Shown here one piece after another: positions 5,524-6,087 of a stretch of 6,087 bases of DNA (the first letter of the stretch is position 1; every line of letters starts with the position of its first letter). The notes beneath the pieces were generated by a model that worked only from the letters and a program-made list of their open reading frames with translations, was not told the DNA's origin and searched no databases. The stretch spans positions 1-6,087 of the forward strand of contig JAISTN010000391.1 of assembly GCA_031272565.1 (NCBI GenBank). The letters run 5' to 3'. Source of the stretch: Bifidobacteriaceae bacterium (GTDB taxonomy: Bacteria; Actinomycetota; Actinomycetes; Actinomycetales; WQXJ01). The translations under genes were made by a program, and so were the position numbers.

Positions 5524-5537
5524 GCGGCCGGCGCCGC
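5524..5537 (-). terminator. Weak terminator-like hairpin downstream of menC
   Basis: Sixteen bases past the menC stop, the minus strand carries a stem GCGGC/GCCGC around a four-base loop, followed by TTAGGGGTTAG. The stem is short and the U-run is poor, so it may be only a pause site or chance in GC-rich DNA. If it fails to terminate, menC transcription would run into the DGLHR and LytR_C genes. Confidence 0.2.
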
Positions 5538-5552
5538 GGTGCCGCAACGGTC

Positions 5553-6087
5553 CTATAAGGTCACCGTCTTGATGGTGGCGGCGGCCAGTACCTCTGGCAG
5601 CGGCGCGGGCCCAATGCCCGGTCCCTGCGGCACGGCGATGTGGCCGTCCACCAGCTCGACCGGCTCGGTCAGGTCTTGCTCGTAGAAGCGGCTGGAAGCG
5701 GACACGTCCCCCACCAGCGTGAAGCCGGGCAGGCCCGCCAACGCGGCGTTGGCCCGCCGGCCCAGGCCTGTTTCCACCATGCCGCCGCACCACACCGGCA
5801 GGCCGTTGGCCCGGCAGATGTCATGCACCTTGACCGCCGCCAGGTAGCCGCCCACCCGGGCTGCTTTGATGTTGATCACGGAGGTGGCGCCCAGCGCAAT
5901 CGCGTCCGCCGCCGCCTCCGGCGACACAATCGATTCGTCCAGGCAAACCGGGGTGCGCAGTTGTTTGGCCAACAGGGCGTGCTGGCGCAGGTCTTCTTCC
6001 CCCAGAGGCTGTTCGATCAGCAACAGGCCAAACTGGTCCAGCCGGGCCAAGTGGGCGGCATCGCCCAGGGTGTAGGCGGTGTTGGCG
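5553..6087 (-). CDS. menC: o-Succinylbenzoate synthase (OSBS/NSAR type of the enolase superfamily), C-terminal half
   Basis: The frame is open to the window edge, so the N-terminus is missing; 177 residues are visible of an expected 360-370. MenC dehydrates SHCHC to o-succinylbenzoate in cytoplasmic menaquinone synthesis. In visible numbering the second and third Mg2+ ligands are E25 (LIEQP) and D50 (CLDES), and the acid/base lysine is K74 (INIK). The codon before A1 ends in C at the window edge, as expected for the first ligand Asp of a DAN motif. The 25-, 25- and 24-residue spacings equal those of the characterised Amycolatopsis OSBS/NSAR. The loop GGMVETGLGR (101-110) is also family-typical. 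The KxK lysine pair lies outside. Some members also racemise N-acylamino acids, so that activity cannot be excluded. The stop is TAG. The start is not in the window; a TTG at 6050 is internal. Confidence 0.9.
   Translation of the reverse strand, partial: ANTAYTLGDAAHLARLDQFGLLLIEQPLGEEDLRQHALLAKQLRTPVCLDESIVSPEAAADAIALGATSVINIKAARVGGYLAAVKVHDICRANGLPVWCGGMVETGLGRRANAALAGLPGFTLVGDVSASSRFYEQDLTEPVELVDGHIAVPQGPGIGPAPLPEVLAAATIKTVTL

Overview
The window is GC-rich (roughly 70% by eye), densely packed and typical of an actinobacterial chromosome: GTG starts, ATGA stop/start overlaps, and actinobacterial families such as an SCO2322-type surface protein, a stand-alone LytR_C protein and the OSBS/NSAR type of MenC. 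The lineage below the phylum cannot be set from the sequence. I see no RNA gene, mobile element or CRISPR array.

Left block (1-4430, + strand): four genes with overlapping ends form the distal part of one operon for an energy-coupling factor (ECF) importer. In order they are the C-terminal part of a secreted, membrane-anchored SCO2322-family protein, the transmembrane T component (CbiQ family), a fused two-domain ABC ATPase (A and A' in one chain), and a substrate-binding S component. Every junction overlaps by 4-8 bases, which suggests translational coupling and fixed subunit ratios. The operon carries both membrane parts, both ATPase domains and an extracellular accessory protein, so it looks like a dedicated vitamin or cofactor importer. 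The substrate is not shown. A corrinoid is a reasonable guess, because the SCO2322-type domain resembles the DUF4430/transcobalamin-like group, but this is inference.

Right block (4256-6087, - strand): read from right to left, this holds the C-terminal half of MenC (o-succinylbenzoate synthase, menaquinone pathway), a 112-base intergenic region rich in inverted repeats, a small conserved protein with a ParB/sulfiredoxin-like DGLHR motif and a proline-rich tail, and a membrane-anchored LytR_C protein linked to the cell envelope. The last two probably form a short operon.

The most unusual structure is where the blocks meet. The S-component gene and the LytR_C gene converge and overlap tail-to-tail by 175 bases, so about 58 C-terminal residues of each protein are encoded antisense to the other. 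Other points of interest are the dyad-rich, possibly leaderless promoter of the small DGLHR protein, a 13-bp-arm hairpin just inside the T-component gene, and a long C-terminal membrane extension on the T component. Apart from the overlap and these local elements the gene content is ordinary, and I found no clear evidence of a wholly new system. No gene-free stretch exceeds 112 bases.
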